Shown piece after piece: positions 45,431-56,361 of a stretch of DNA of 64,000 nucleotides. The DNA is from Tillandsia leiboldiana (Eukaryota; Streptophyta; Magnoliopsida; Poales; Bromeliaceae), in the NCBI GenBank assembly GCA_029204045.2, contig JAQNDB010000263.1:39636-103635 (forward strand). Reading direction: 5' to 3'. The stretch's first letter is position 1; each line of letters starts with the position of its first letter. A program made the position numbers and the translations under genes. Below the pieces are notes generated by a model. The model was not told where the DNA came from. It made no database searches and worked only from the letters and a program-made list of their open reading frames with translations.

Positions 45431-45639
45431 GGGTTTGCTACAATCACGATGTAGTCCTTCTACACTCGGTATTCCAACCTAGGTCCACCACAAAAGTTTA
45501 GTCTTGCACTTAGGTCCCTCCCTATGCAATGGCACGCATTTCGAGGCAGATTCACTGGGGTCTTTGAAATCAAAACCAGGTCAAAAAAAATTCACTTTTA
45601 GACTATTTATTAAAATAAAATATTTTGAGTTTCTTTACA

Positions 45640-46814
45640 TCACTTACAACTTAAAAGAAGTTTCGTCCCCGAAACTTACAACTTAAAAAAAAAATTTTAT
45701 TCCCGGAGCTTGCCGCCTGAAGTCAAACTTTATGAAACTGCTCAAAAGTTTAATCGAGGGCTACAAGTCAGTCGCAGGTATCTACGACTCTAAGGCTACT
45801 AATTTAGACCAAATCTGATACTCCCCGTTACAGGGCATAGTATTTCCTCAGTTCTCTCGACAGTCTGTTGCCTGCAGCCGACGTGCTTACCAAAAGAACA
45901 GCGGAATACCAACGGTTTGTCGCCAGCGACAAGTTGGGGACACAACTCTTATCAGAAGGTATATCACATACCTCCCAACACAATCTCGGTGCCAAAAACA
46001 TAACCCTTATCAAGGATTACTACCGCCTCGTGGTCACAACCATCACCATGACTAACACTTAGGCAAGTCCACGTCGATCCACAAAATCCGTGCAAAGGGT
46101 GGGGTCAATTTGCATCCGTCCCAAAACAGGGTTACCATCGGGCCCATAGGCCAACGAATTAAGACGCGGGGGCACTGAAGGATCAGCAACTTGTTCCACC
46201 TCTAAGCAAACTGTGAGGCTAGTGCAACAATAGCAGTCATCAACTGCTGTGCCATCAGCTGGACGATTACGAAGAGAACAGTGATTTGACCCTTACCCAC
46301 CGTAACTGATCCGAGCACTCTGGCTCCATTGAAACATCAAGCCCACAGCCGAAACCTTGGCCGCGGCTAACCCTGCACTAACGACGATCCCAAAAATCAG
46401 AGTGCGTACGACTAATGACCGAAACAACGAGACTCCACTGTGTGAAACCCCCCCCCCCCCCGAGCTCCAACCCACTATGCCAATACCCTGCGCTCTCCCG
46501 TGAACACAAACCGTCCTAGGGGTCGTTCCTAACCAAATACCCAGGTATCGGGCCGGGAAGGCAGAATTTCGTGCATCGGAGACTGTGCAATTTCACGCAC
46601 CGGTATGCAAATCGCTAAGGTTAGATCTGCTCCCTCGCCCGTAAGCACACTAGACCGGAACGGTCGACGAAACGAAAGGTAGAGCTAAAGGCAGGAGGGC
46701 TCGCAAGGGTCTGGTAGGGTCGGGTTGCTCCGGCCCAAACGGTGCTTCTATGTAGCCAAGGGAAGGGAAGGCAACAAGGGAAAAAAAAAAGAATATAAAA
46801 TGAAATAGTACCTG
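45640..46814 (-). other. gypsy-4 internal region, 3' noncoding part
   Basis: Begins next to the LTR with the GTTTCG/CGAAAC hairpin (about 45661-45678) that also marks the PPT side of gypsy-1, -2 and -3. No recognisable pol sequence; a C-run lies near 46449. Confidence 0.6.
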
Positions 46815-47822
46815 TCATTCCCTATTTCGGGACGACGCGTCGTCTGCCGGGGCGGCCGGGGGAGTCCGCCCACAATCCTTGGGCCAGCGTCGCACCGCGT
46901 GTTGGGGTGAGGGTTTGCTGTCTAAAGAGTCCGCGCATCGTTGGTCGTCGGGCGAGTCCTTTGTCTGCACGGGGGCCGCCGCGCTCTCTGTTCCTCTTGG
47001 CGGTGGTGGCACGGCGGCGGAGGCGGGGGTGGGCCCTTGGGGGCAGGAGAAGTAATTGTGATCTGGCAAGCCGCACCGGTTACAATAGTGGTACCTCCAA
47101 GTGCATTCCGTCACTGGGTGCGCGCCCTTGCGGATGACGCAGGATCCCGGTTGCACGTGCGCGCTCCCCTTAAGCCCTCGTTCGTCCTCCGGTGCTTGCG
47201 TCGGGCGTGGATTTGGTCGGCTCTCTGGATCGGTGCCCCCTCGAGGGGTGGAGGCAGCGGTTCCCTTAGGCTCGACATGTCGCGGCGCCGGGGGTCTACT
47301 GACAGATGGCTTCAGAGGGCACTCATAACGCGTGTGGCCCGGCCTGCCACATCGGGAACAGTGTCCGTCCCGCCACGGGCAGCTCGTCATGAGGTGTGCG
47401 TTGCCGCATATGACGCACGGTTTCGGTGGCCTAGGTCTCTCCTCCGTCGTCTGCCCGAGGTTCTGCCCGGCTCTCGGGCATTTACTCGCCCGGCCCCTCC
47501 GATGGGGGTCCCCGGCCGACTCGGGGCAAGAGTATTCCTGCCGGGCGCGCTCTACGTTGGTGTGCACGGTCAGGTTAGTAGCCTCCTGGACGGTGGGAGG
47601 GCCCGTCGGCGGCATCCCGGGAGGGGCAACGCCTCTGCTGCCGCCCCGGAATCGGTCGACGCCCTCGAGTTCCTGTGTCAGCATGCTCAGGCGCTCCGCG
47701 AGAGTCAGCAGTTGCCCAGCCACGTCGCGCAGCTGGTTGCGGAGCAGGCGATTGGCTTCGTCGGCGATGTCCATTTCCGTCGTCGGTTGCTTGCTGAGTC
47801 GGCCCTCTATCTGAATGTACAC
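46815..47822 (-). pseudogene. gag: gypsy-4 gag derivative with duplicated zinc-knuckle module
   Basis: An open frame of 335 codons. Near the N-terminus is a coiled coil (ANRLLRNQLRDVAGQLLTL) like the start of gypsy-2 and gypsy-3 gag. The original start (MARTRSSAGDAESES, near 47938) lies in another frame upstream. The capsid domain present in gypsy-3 is missing. Then come two copies of a knuckle pair: CVICGNAHLMTSC with CSRCGRPGHTRYEC, and CVIRKGAHPVTEC with CNRCGLPDHNYFSC. gypsy-3 has one pair only. In the second copy the first knuckle has lost a Cys (CVIRKG). Likely an RNA-binding Gag remnant; whether it is still made is unknown. Confidence 0.7.
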
Positions 47823-48142
47823 AAAGAAGGTCGGCTTTAGTCTTTGCTAATAAGCAACGGCACATCGAACCACTTAGCGAGAGAAAGGACTCGGACTCTG
47901 ACTCTGCGTCCCCGGCCGATGATCTAGTACGGGCCATGTCTCTACACAAAAACAACAGTCAGCACTAGACTCTGCTAACATGCAACGAACCCCCCATCGA
48001 GAGCAAAGGACCCAAGCTCGTCCCCCCCCCCCCCTCGATCACTCGCGTCCTACTCTACTATAATCTATCCATTCCATTCCTTTGTAGTTAAGTGAGGTAT
48101 TCCTGTGGACGTCGGCACCAATTGTTGTGATTGAAAGCTAAG

Positions 48143-48154
48143 TCTCTGATACCA
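48143..48154 (-). promoter_or_regulatory. primer-binding site of gypsy-4
   Basis: TGGTATCAGAGA on the minus strand, 7 bp inside the LTR that begins at 48162. It shows that 48162 is a true LTR end. Confidence 0.85.
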
Positions 48155-48161
48155 TCTTATC

Positions 48162-49496
48162 TGTCACGCCCTGAGTTTAAAAATCAGGTCTGAAATTTTT
48201 TTTTTTGAATAAATCAGAGTTTGCAAAACGGGCGCAACAGACCGCCACACATATAGGAAATCCCCTATCCATAGGGATAGGGTCTCTCCTATACATGCAC
48301 GGCTAGGCAAATCTAATCATCAATCAGAGATCAATCAACATCTAAGCTAAACAATGACTGATCAACAGGAATAATCCAAATAATCATGCTAACATTAATC
48401 TGACATATCCAAATAATCGAAAAGCTGAGATAACATAAATCAGAGTCAACCACAATCATCAGGGGGACAGCTCTATCGTAACAGCCTCACTGGATCGTCC
48501 CGACATCTCACCACCCGAAAGACCTGCAACAGTCACCCGAGGGTGTGAGACACACCGGAGTGTATCCCAGTGGGCACGACGAGCCGAGAAGTAGCTAATC
48601 GTACCTACTGGGTACTAAAATCTGCGGATAGTAAGAATCATAGGGTAAAGCTGAACAATAAAGCAGATCTACTGATAATCACTAGAATCCACAGATAAGC
48701 TAACTAGGCAGGTAATCAATCATAAGGAACTGCAGATAAGTAATACTGAAAATCAGGGTATCACAATGATAATCGATCATAATAACTGTAGATCATACAT
48801 GCTGGAAATCAGGATAATGTCTATCAAGAACATGTATAAAGAACTGCAAGCGATAAAAGTATGTCTACAGATAATAGTGCTGGAAATCAACATAACTGAA
48901 CAACAATGGTACGAAGTAGGCATCATGCATCAAAGTCAGGACCCAAGTACCCAATCAATGCCAGTATTGGTCGCGAAGACCTCAGGCTCATACCACCTAG
49001 CTGGCACCTAGCTGGCTGACATAACCCCGCACCCACTGGTGCCTATCGAGGGGCTCACGGGTCCTTTCTCTAGACCACTTTACCGGTAAAGAACACTGTG
49101 ACGGTGGCCAAACCGTCCGTGTACGTGACGTACAGCGTGCGTGGTAGTCATCATGCTATGCTCAATCTCACGGTCTAATGACCGGGTAGTCGGCGCTAAG
49201 CCGAGATCCCAACAGGGAAATCATCTATCATATCGATCAGAATCAATCAATCATGCATATCTGAATATCAAGTAGTATCTACCAACAATGCATATCAGAA
49301 CGTCGAATAGTATCTAACAATCAGGATCAATCAATCATGCATATCGGAATATCAACAATAAATCGGCTGACAGGAATCAACAAGTGCCATCAAATCATGT
49401 AGATCTATATACTGAAAAAGCTGATGAACAGACATGTATATGGTATGTCTCATGAAGATCAAGGTCTATCAGAAATATAAAAACTGATAAACAGGT
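48162..49496 (-). repeat. gypsy-4 5' LTR, segment left of gypsy-3
   Basis: Starts TGTCACGCCCTGAG. The type differs from the left LTR and resembles the end of the gypsy-5 LTR (about 61500-62449 read in reverse): module A at 48244-48303 and the CTTTACCGGTAAAG palindrome at 49078-49091. It ends at the ACAGG duplication of gypsy-3 (49492-49496) and resumes at 59247. Confidence 0.8.
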
Positions 49497-52363
49497 GTCA
49501 CGCCCCGGGGGTTCGAATCGCGCGGAAGAGGAGCCACCGATGCCCCTGATTCAGCCATATATTTTTTTTTGTAAAACATTACTCCCCGGCGCGTGCACAG
49601 ACCCGCCGCATACACAAATTCGCTCTGCAAATGAGCAGAGGCCCCTTTGTATATGCACGGCGTCTCAACTACAAAGTGTCTCACAAGGCGTAGTACATAC
49701 AATCTCTAACCACATCAGTTGGGGTCTCGTACACATACAACCAAACAATTCACGTGACATTCTAGCATTCACTTAGAGCATAGAGGCCGGTGTTTTGAAA
49801 GGATAAATAATCACAAGGTTTTGAAAGCGGCATCCACACGATGCCCTCGTTTGTGAAAACAGTTCGTAAACACATAAATCCCACAAGGTTTATAAAGCTT
49901 GGTGCCCACACGACACCCACGTTTTAAAAATAGTTTTCGCAAACGGTTTTCTTTGTTTTTCATCGTTCAAAACGGCCAAGTAAGAGAGAACGTAGTATTC
50001 ATTCAATTATTCAAAAAGAAAGGAAAGAAAAGGGCAACATCCACTTCGACCCCACGGGGGTGTCGCAATCCACAACTAGCTACCATGAATAATAAAAGAA
50101 AAGGGAAAGAAGAGTCACTGTATCTGAAGTCACCCATAAATCAGATCAGCACCCTAACGTCCTCACCGGCGCCATAGCACTCGCCCCTGGACGAACCTGT
50201 CACGAAGTGGGAAGTCAGTGACTAGAAATAGCATGATAAGCGTAGTAAACAAAGATAAGGCAAACCACAAACACCGGAGCAACTATCCCTCCCATGCACC
50301 TTCCACCTTAACCACACCCTGTATCATTACGACATCGGGCACCTTCCCCGATGCCCACCGCCGAGCACCTGCCTCACAAAGCAACATCGGGCACCTTCCC
50401 CGATGCCCACCGCCGAGCACCTGCCTCGGCCGCCGAGCACCTGCCTCGACGTCACCGCTCACACCCCCCACCCATGGGGGCCCCCATTCCTAACGCCACC
50501 TCCGCGTGGGGTACACGGGTCAACGTACCACTTTTCCGGAAAAGCACACCCTTGCGGTGGCCAAACCGCGGGTGTGCGTGTAGCAAATTTGAGCCTCAGA
50601 TTGACATTGAGTATCATAACATAACATAACAGGGTTAGTGCATAAACAGAAGGAGACTGACAATTCCACCTTGCCCCAACATGCTATTTCTAACAGTTAA
50701 ACCCCATTCCCGAAACCCCCGGGAACGTACCCACCTTGTGTGCGTCGTCCTGCGTTCGTCCAGTCCGCGTCTGTGCTCCAGTCGCCCACAGCGTCCCGCA
50801 CTCCTGAAGGAACATAGGCAAATCGAGACTTAGAAGTCCGAAACTTACAACGACTCCCTACAGCGTGCGGCGGAGTTCTTCGCACGGCACCGGCCCGTGC
50901 GACGAACACCCTGTCAGGGCGCAGCCCCGCGCGGCACCAGCCCGCGGGGCGCCCCTCCTGCGGGCGGCCCCGCGCGGCCGAGCGCCGCGCGGGCGCGCGG
51001 CCCGCGGTGCGGGGCGACCCCGCGCGGCACCAGCCCGCGCGGGCGCCCCTCCTGCGGGCGGCCCCGCGCGGCCGAGCGCCGCGCGGGCGCGCTGCCCGCG
51101 GTGCGGGGCGACCCCGCGCGGCACCAGCCCGCGCGGCGCCCCTCCTGCGGGCGGCCCCGCGCGGCCGAGCGCCGCGTGGGCGCGCTGCCCGCGGTGCGGG
51201 GCGACCCCGCGCGGCACCAGCCCGCGCGGGCGCCCCTCCTGCGGGCGGCCCCGCGCGGGCGAGTGCCGCGCGGGCGCGCTGCCCGCGGTGCTGGGCGGCC
51301 CCGCGCGGCACCAGCCCGCGCGGGCGCCCTCCTGCGGGCGGCCCCGCGCGGCCGAGCGCCGCGCGGGCGCGCGGCCCGCGGTGCGGGGCGGCCCCACGCG
51401 GCACCAGCCCGCGCGGGCGCCCCCCTCCTGCGGCGGCCCCCGCGCGGCCGAGCGCCGCGCGGGCGCGCGGCCCGCGGTGCGGGGCGGCCCCGCGCGGCAC
51501 CAGTCCGCGCGGGCGCCCCCTCCTGCGGGCGGCCCCCCGCGCGGCCGAGCGCCGCGCGGGTGCGCGGCCCGCGGTGCGGGGCGGCCCCGCGCGGCACCAG
51601 CCCGCGCGGGCGCCCCCTCCTGCGGGCGGCCCCCGCGCGGCCGAGCGCCGCGCGGGCGCGCGGCCCGCGGTGCGGGGCGGCCCCGCGCGGCCGTGCGCCG
51701 CGCGGGCGCGTGGCCCGCGGTGCGGGGCGGCCCCGCGCGGCACCGGCCCGCGCGGGCGCCCCTCCTGCGGGCGGCCCCGCGCGGCCGAGCGCCGCGCGGG
51801 CGCGCGGCCCGCGGTGCGCGACGGCGCCGGGCCTCCTCCCTCCTCGTGACCAACAAAAGAAAGAAAGTGGGAGATTCCCCCGAACGAAACGCGTCCGACT
51901 CACCTTGATGTGCGAAAGAGGAGGAAGAGAGGGATCGTCCGCTTGCCTCCACCGGTCCACCCTTGCGGTGTGCTTGGTTTCTCTTTGCCGGCGGCTACGA
52001 GGGAGGAAGAAAAAGAAAAGAGGCGGCCACCAAAAGAAAAATAAGAGGAACCCTAATCCTCTTTCCCTCACGGCTACATATATATACTAAGAGAATTAGG
52101 GTTTACCTTAAAAGGTGTGCGGCTGCCAACACGGATCCCGAGGCGTCTAAGGGGGACCCCAACTTCGAGAATTAATTCTGGTCAGACCGGGAGTCGGAAA
52201 AATAAACCGATCACGCCCACGCGCTCCGTTCCGCGAGCTCTACCGCCTAAAATTATTTGCGGGCCCCGACGGTCTGTCCGGAAAAATGCCAAAAATGAGG
52301 CCCCCGGTCAGGCATTACAAGAAGAGGGTGACCAGAAGGGTTAAGGAAAAGCCGGGTCTTACA
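49497..52363 (-). repeat. gypsy-3 3' LTR (2867 bp)
   Basis: Minus strand begins TGTAAGACCCGG and ends GGGGCGTGACA. Module A 49605-49661, module B 50531-50575, GC array about 50925-51825 with a period near 95 bp, TATA run 52078-52087. Confidence 0.92.
50925..51825. repeat. CpG-rich tandem array in gypsy-3 3' LTR
   Basis: Same unit type as in gypsy-2 (about 95 bp; CTCCTGCGGGCGG marker). About nine units, with internal variants such as CGGCCGTGCGCC. The equivalent in the other LTR is 57785-58705, where units are broken by many one-base indels. Confidence 0.85.
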
Positions 52364-52399
52364 CCACTTACCGCTAAAAACAAGTTTCGTCCCCGAAAC

Positions 52400-54375
52400 T
52401 TAATCTTCCCCAGCGGCGAACAGGTCCGAGTAGCACTCCCTCATCTTTGACTCGGGTTCCCAAGTTGCCTCACGCTCTTCTTGATTGCTCCAAAGCACCT
52501 TTACGTAGGGAATCGTCCGACTACGCAGCTTTTTGTCCTCCCGGGCTAGGATCCGCACGGGTACTTCCGCGAAACTTAGATCCTCCTTGAGTTCAATCGC
52601 GGAGGCGTCAAGCACTCGCGATGGGTCGGGGAGGTATTTCCGAAGCATGGATACGTGGAACACATCATGAACGCGGTCAAGGTTCGGCGGTAGGGCGAGG
52701 CGGTAGGCTACCGGGCCGATGCGCTCCAGAATCTCAAACGGCCCTATGTACCGCGGGCTCAGCTTGCCCCTCAACCCAAACCGCTTCACCCCCTTCGACG
52801 GCGACACCCGCAGTAACACGTGCTCTCCCACCTGGAATTCCAAGTCGCGACGTCTCTGGTCCGCGTAACTCTTTTGCCGGCTCTGGGCGGTCGCCAAACG
52901 TCGCCTGATGAGGCGCACCCTTTCCTCTGTCTCGGCCACTAGGTCCGGCCCCAAAAACTTTCTCTCCCCCAGATCGTCCCAGCAGATCGGGGATCTACAG
53001 CGTCTGCCGTACCACGCTTCGTACGGCGCCATCTTAATGCTCGCTTGGTAGCTGTTGTTATAAGCGAACTCTGCAAGGGGTAGGTAGCGCGACCATCCGT
53101 CTCCCAAATCCAGCACGCACGCCCGAAGCATGTCCTCGAGTATCTGGATCACCCGCTCGGATTGCCCGTCCGTCTGGGGGTGAAAGGCTGAGCTGAAGTG
53201 TAACTTGGTCCCCAAGGCTCGTTGTAGACTCTTCCAAAAGTTCGAAACGAACCTCGTGTCCCTGTCCGAGGTGATCGTCGTTGGCACCCCGTGCAGCCTT
53301 ACAATCTCGCTGAGGTAGACCTGTGCCAGCCGGTCACGTGTCCAGGTCGTGTGGATGGGTAGGAAGTGAGCTGACTTCGTTAGCCGATCCACGACAACCC
53401 AGATAGCGTCGTGTCCCTGTTGCGAACGGGGGAATCCGGTGACGAAGTCCATTGTGACTTGCTCCCACTTCCATTCGGGCACGGGTAGAGGTTGCAATTT
53501 CCCCGCCGGCCGCTGATGCTCGGCTTTCACCTGTTGGCAAATCAAACAGTGAGCCACGAACAGCGTCACATCTCCCTTCAATCTTGGCCACCAGAAGGTC
53601 TGTCGGATATCCCGGTACATCTTGGTGCCTCCAGGGTGCGCCACGTAGGGGGCGCAATGTGCTTCAGTCAGGATTTCTTTCTTTAGATCCGGCAGATCGG
53701 GCACGCAGATCCGCCCTCGGAACCGAAGGGTGCCGTCCGTTCCCACTGCAAAGTCTCCTTCTTGCTCCGGTGAAATCCTATCTCGTTCCAGCTGTAGCTG
53801 CGGATCCGCACCTTGGCCTTCCCGAATCCTCTCCAATAGGGTCGGCGCGACTGTTAGGGTCAACAGTCGCTCAACCGTCCCTGCTGGTACCACTTCCAAC
53901 CTCAATCGTGAAAATTCCGCGATCAAGTCGTTCTGCTGCGTGATCGCGCCCGCCGAAGTTCCTTCTGCTTGTCCCTTTCGGCTTAGAGCGTCGGCTACCA
54001 CATTTGCTTTCCCCGGGTGGTACTGGATGGTTAAGTCGTAGTCCTTCAGTAGCTCCAACCACCTCCTCTGCCGTAGGTTAAGCTCCTTCTGGGTGAAAAG
54101 GTACTTAAGGCTTTGGTGGTCCGAGAACACGTTGCAATGCACACCGTAGAGGTAGTGCCTCCACAGTTTCAGAACGAAGACCACTGCGGCAAGCTCCAAG
54201 TCATGGATCGGGTAGTTCTGTTCGTAATCCTTGAGTTGTCTTGAAGCATAGGCAATGACTCTTCCTTGCTGCATTAGTACTCCTCCCAGTCCTATTCGCG
54301 ATGCATCGCAGTAGACTTCGTAGTCTTCTCCAGGGGTTGGTAAGGCAAGCACAGGCGCTCTTGTAAGCCAAGTAC
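52400..54375 (-). CDS. pol: gypsy-3 RNase H, integrase and C-terminal chromodomain-like region
   Basis: One open frame of about 650 codons. RNase H: YCDASRIGLGG, DLELAAVVFVLKLW, SDHQSLKYL and NVVADALSR supply the acidic residues. Integrase: HHCC zinc finger (H...H in HCAPYVAHPGG onward, then HCLICQ), then the catalytic Asp in VVVDRLTKSAHF, Asp in TSDRDTRF and Glu in QTDGQSERV. A GPF/Y segment (SPRYIGPFEILERIGPVAY) and a C-terminal tail (YVKVLWSNQEEREATWEPES) of chromodomain type follow, typical of Tekay/Del chromoviruses. The stop TAA lies at the GTTTCG/CGAAAC hairpin beside the PPT. No stop or frameshift is seen, so integrase may still be encodable. The frame enters directly from the protease region without RT. 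Integrase would insert element DNA and the tail may guide it to heterochromatin. Confidence 0.88.
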
Positions 54376-56119
54376 ACGTTCTCCGGAAAATCGGGGTACA
54401 TCAGTCGTACCTCGCGCTTCTCGCAGTCTATGACCGCAAGGTACCACGTGAGCCAATCCATTCCGAGCACTACATCATACTCTTTCAATGGAATGACTAC
54501 CAGATCCCAGGGGCACGGAAGCCTTCCCATCCATATAGGGCAGGAAGGCACCATGTTGCGTGCCTCCAAGGATCCCCCCGCGGTGTGTACGGTCATCAAA
54601 CTGGGTAAGGGTCTCAACTCAAAATCATGGGTCAGTGCGAAGTCTCGGGACATAAACGAGAGGGTCGCTCCGGTGTCAAAAAGGGTTCTAGCGCGATAAA
54701 CAGAAGCAAGAGTGATACCTGCGACGACGTGCTCAGACGGGTGCGTCTCCTGCTGACCCATCGAATAGACGCGGCCTCCCGAAGGCGGTGGCTTTTCCCC
54801 TACAGATCGGGGTGCTGGCGGTCTGGGGGCTGACGTCATTGGCGCTTTCCCCCGCCCTGCGTGCTGGGGTGAAGGCACGGAGGCTGCTGAAGATGTGGTG
54901 CCTTGGTTCAGGGGACAGTTGAAACGGAAGTGTCCCTGCTTGCCACATCGGAAACAATGGTCCTGTCTCTTGGAGCAATCCATCACTCGGTGCGCCCCGC
55001 CGCATATCACGCATGAGCGGTCCTCCGGGCGTTGTCCCTCTCCCGGCGCTCCCCTGGTCCTTTGCTGGGGCCTCCACCGCTTAGGGGGCCGATTCCCGCT
55101 GGAGGAGCCCCCTCCCCCTGAAGCCGTCTGGGTCCGCTTCCTGTCGTCTTGCTGGTGGGAGCCTTCCCTTCGGGCGCGCGTGACGGCAAAGCCTCGCTCC
55201 ACGATGGTGGCTCGGTCGACCACCTCCTGAAAGGTATGCAGATCCGCCGCGTCCACCACTTGGAAAATGTCAGTCCTCAATCCATCCACAAACAGTTGTG
55301 CCTTATGGGATTCGTCCCGAATGACGAACGGGACACAGTTTCGCCAGTCTCACGAACTCCCTCTGGTACTCCATTACTGTTTTGGTTCCCTGCCTGATGT
55401 GGTTTAGGTCGTCCTCCAGTTGTTTCTTCACGCTGTTGGTAAAGAACGCCCCGAATAGCTGCTGTTTAAAGGTAGTCCATGACGGAAGGGTAGCGCCCGA
55501 CGCAGAGTCGGGGCGTACGGTCTTCCACCAAATGCAGGCGTTCCCCTCGAGCAAGTGGGCGGCCAGGGGGACCCGCTCATGGTCTTCCATCAATAGGTCC
55601 TCGAATAATTTCTCCATCGTATCCACCCATTTCTCCACAACCCAGGGGTCCGTCGTGTCCCCCCTCGAACGTTGGCGGATCGTATTTCTTGAAGTCGGCC
55701 AGGTTGGCGCGCACACGGTCTCGCTCGTTTGGTAGGTTCGCCCCCTCCTTCGCGACGTTGGCGGTCGCGGCGGGAGTGGGTAACACTACCGTCACACTCG
55801 GAGCAATTCCGACGATTGGTGTCGCCGCCGGCCCTGCCGTTGCCGTCGAAGGGGCCACCTCTGGGGCCGAGGCCCGGGTGGGGGCAGCCCCTCCTTCGGT
55901 CTCCATCACCGGTGCAGCTGGCCCCGGGAGAGGGCCCGGGGCAACCTCTGCCGTCGCAGCGGCCTGCTGTTGCTGCGTCAGTTGGCGCACGCGGTCGTTC
56001 AGGGCTGCCAACTGTTCCGCCATCTCTTGTAGCTGCTGCCTTAGGAGCTGATTCTCCGCAGTCATCGCTTCCGCTGCGTCCGCCCCCGTGTCCTCGGCTG
56101 TGGATCTAGTCCTGGTCAT
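54360..56119 (-). pseudogene. gag: gypsy-3 gag and protease with two single-base frameshifts
   Basis: ATG at 56119 begins MTRTRSTAEDTGAD, followed by a coiled coil (NQLLRQQLQEMAEQLAAL), a Pro/Ala linker and the capsid block DPWVVEKWVDTMEKLF with LPSWTTFKQQLFGAFF. Then come the knuckle pair CVICGGAHRVMDC and CFRCGKQGHFRFNC, and a protease with LFDTGATLSFMS and VVLGMDWL. A one-base shift maps to a C6 run at 55659-55664 and another to about 55340 (GTGTCCCG). Otherwise the frame is continuous. The sequence after PENVYLAYK near 54365 jumps into RNase H. If the two shifts are sequencing errors the gag-protease is intact. Confidence 0.88.
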
Positions 56120-56341
56120 GATCTGAACATTTGCACGAACCAGTTACTCCTAGTTTAAATAAGACGGCACGCCACTAGTGCTGGCACTAGAGGGAGAAAA
56201 GAAAAGAACACTAATTCCCTCCCCCCTTTTTCCCCCAACGAGCACTCGCGTTTTATTTATCCCGTGTTCACTTTATTACTCAGTAGCCAGAGTATTGCGC
56301 CCGTGGATGTTAGGCCCCGACTGTTGTGGTTAAAGTTTACC

Positions 56342-56353
56342 TCTCTGATACCA
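56342..56353 (-). promoter_or_regulatory. primer-binding site of gypsy-3
   Basis: TGGTATCAGAGA on the minus strand, 8 bp inside the 5' LTR. Confidence 0.85.
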
Positions 56354-56361
56354 TCTTAATC

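Larger units (their letters stand above)
39600..45639 (-). repeat. gypsy-4 3' LTR (split by solo LTR)
   Basis: Consists of 39600-41907 and 44687-45639. The first 1.35 kb resembles the solo LTR at 41908 (same module A, same CGTCGG-ACAACTAAA-CCGACG mini-hairpins at about 40425-40520, module B at 40600-40648). The rest matches 59511-61410. A TATA run lies at 45419-45430. Confidence 0.85.
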
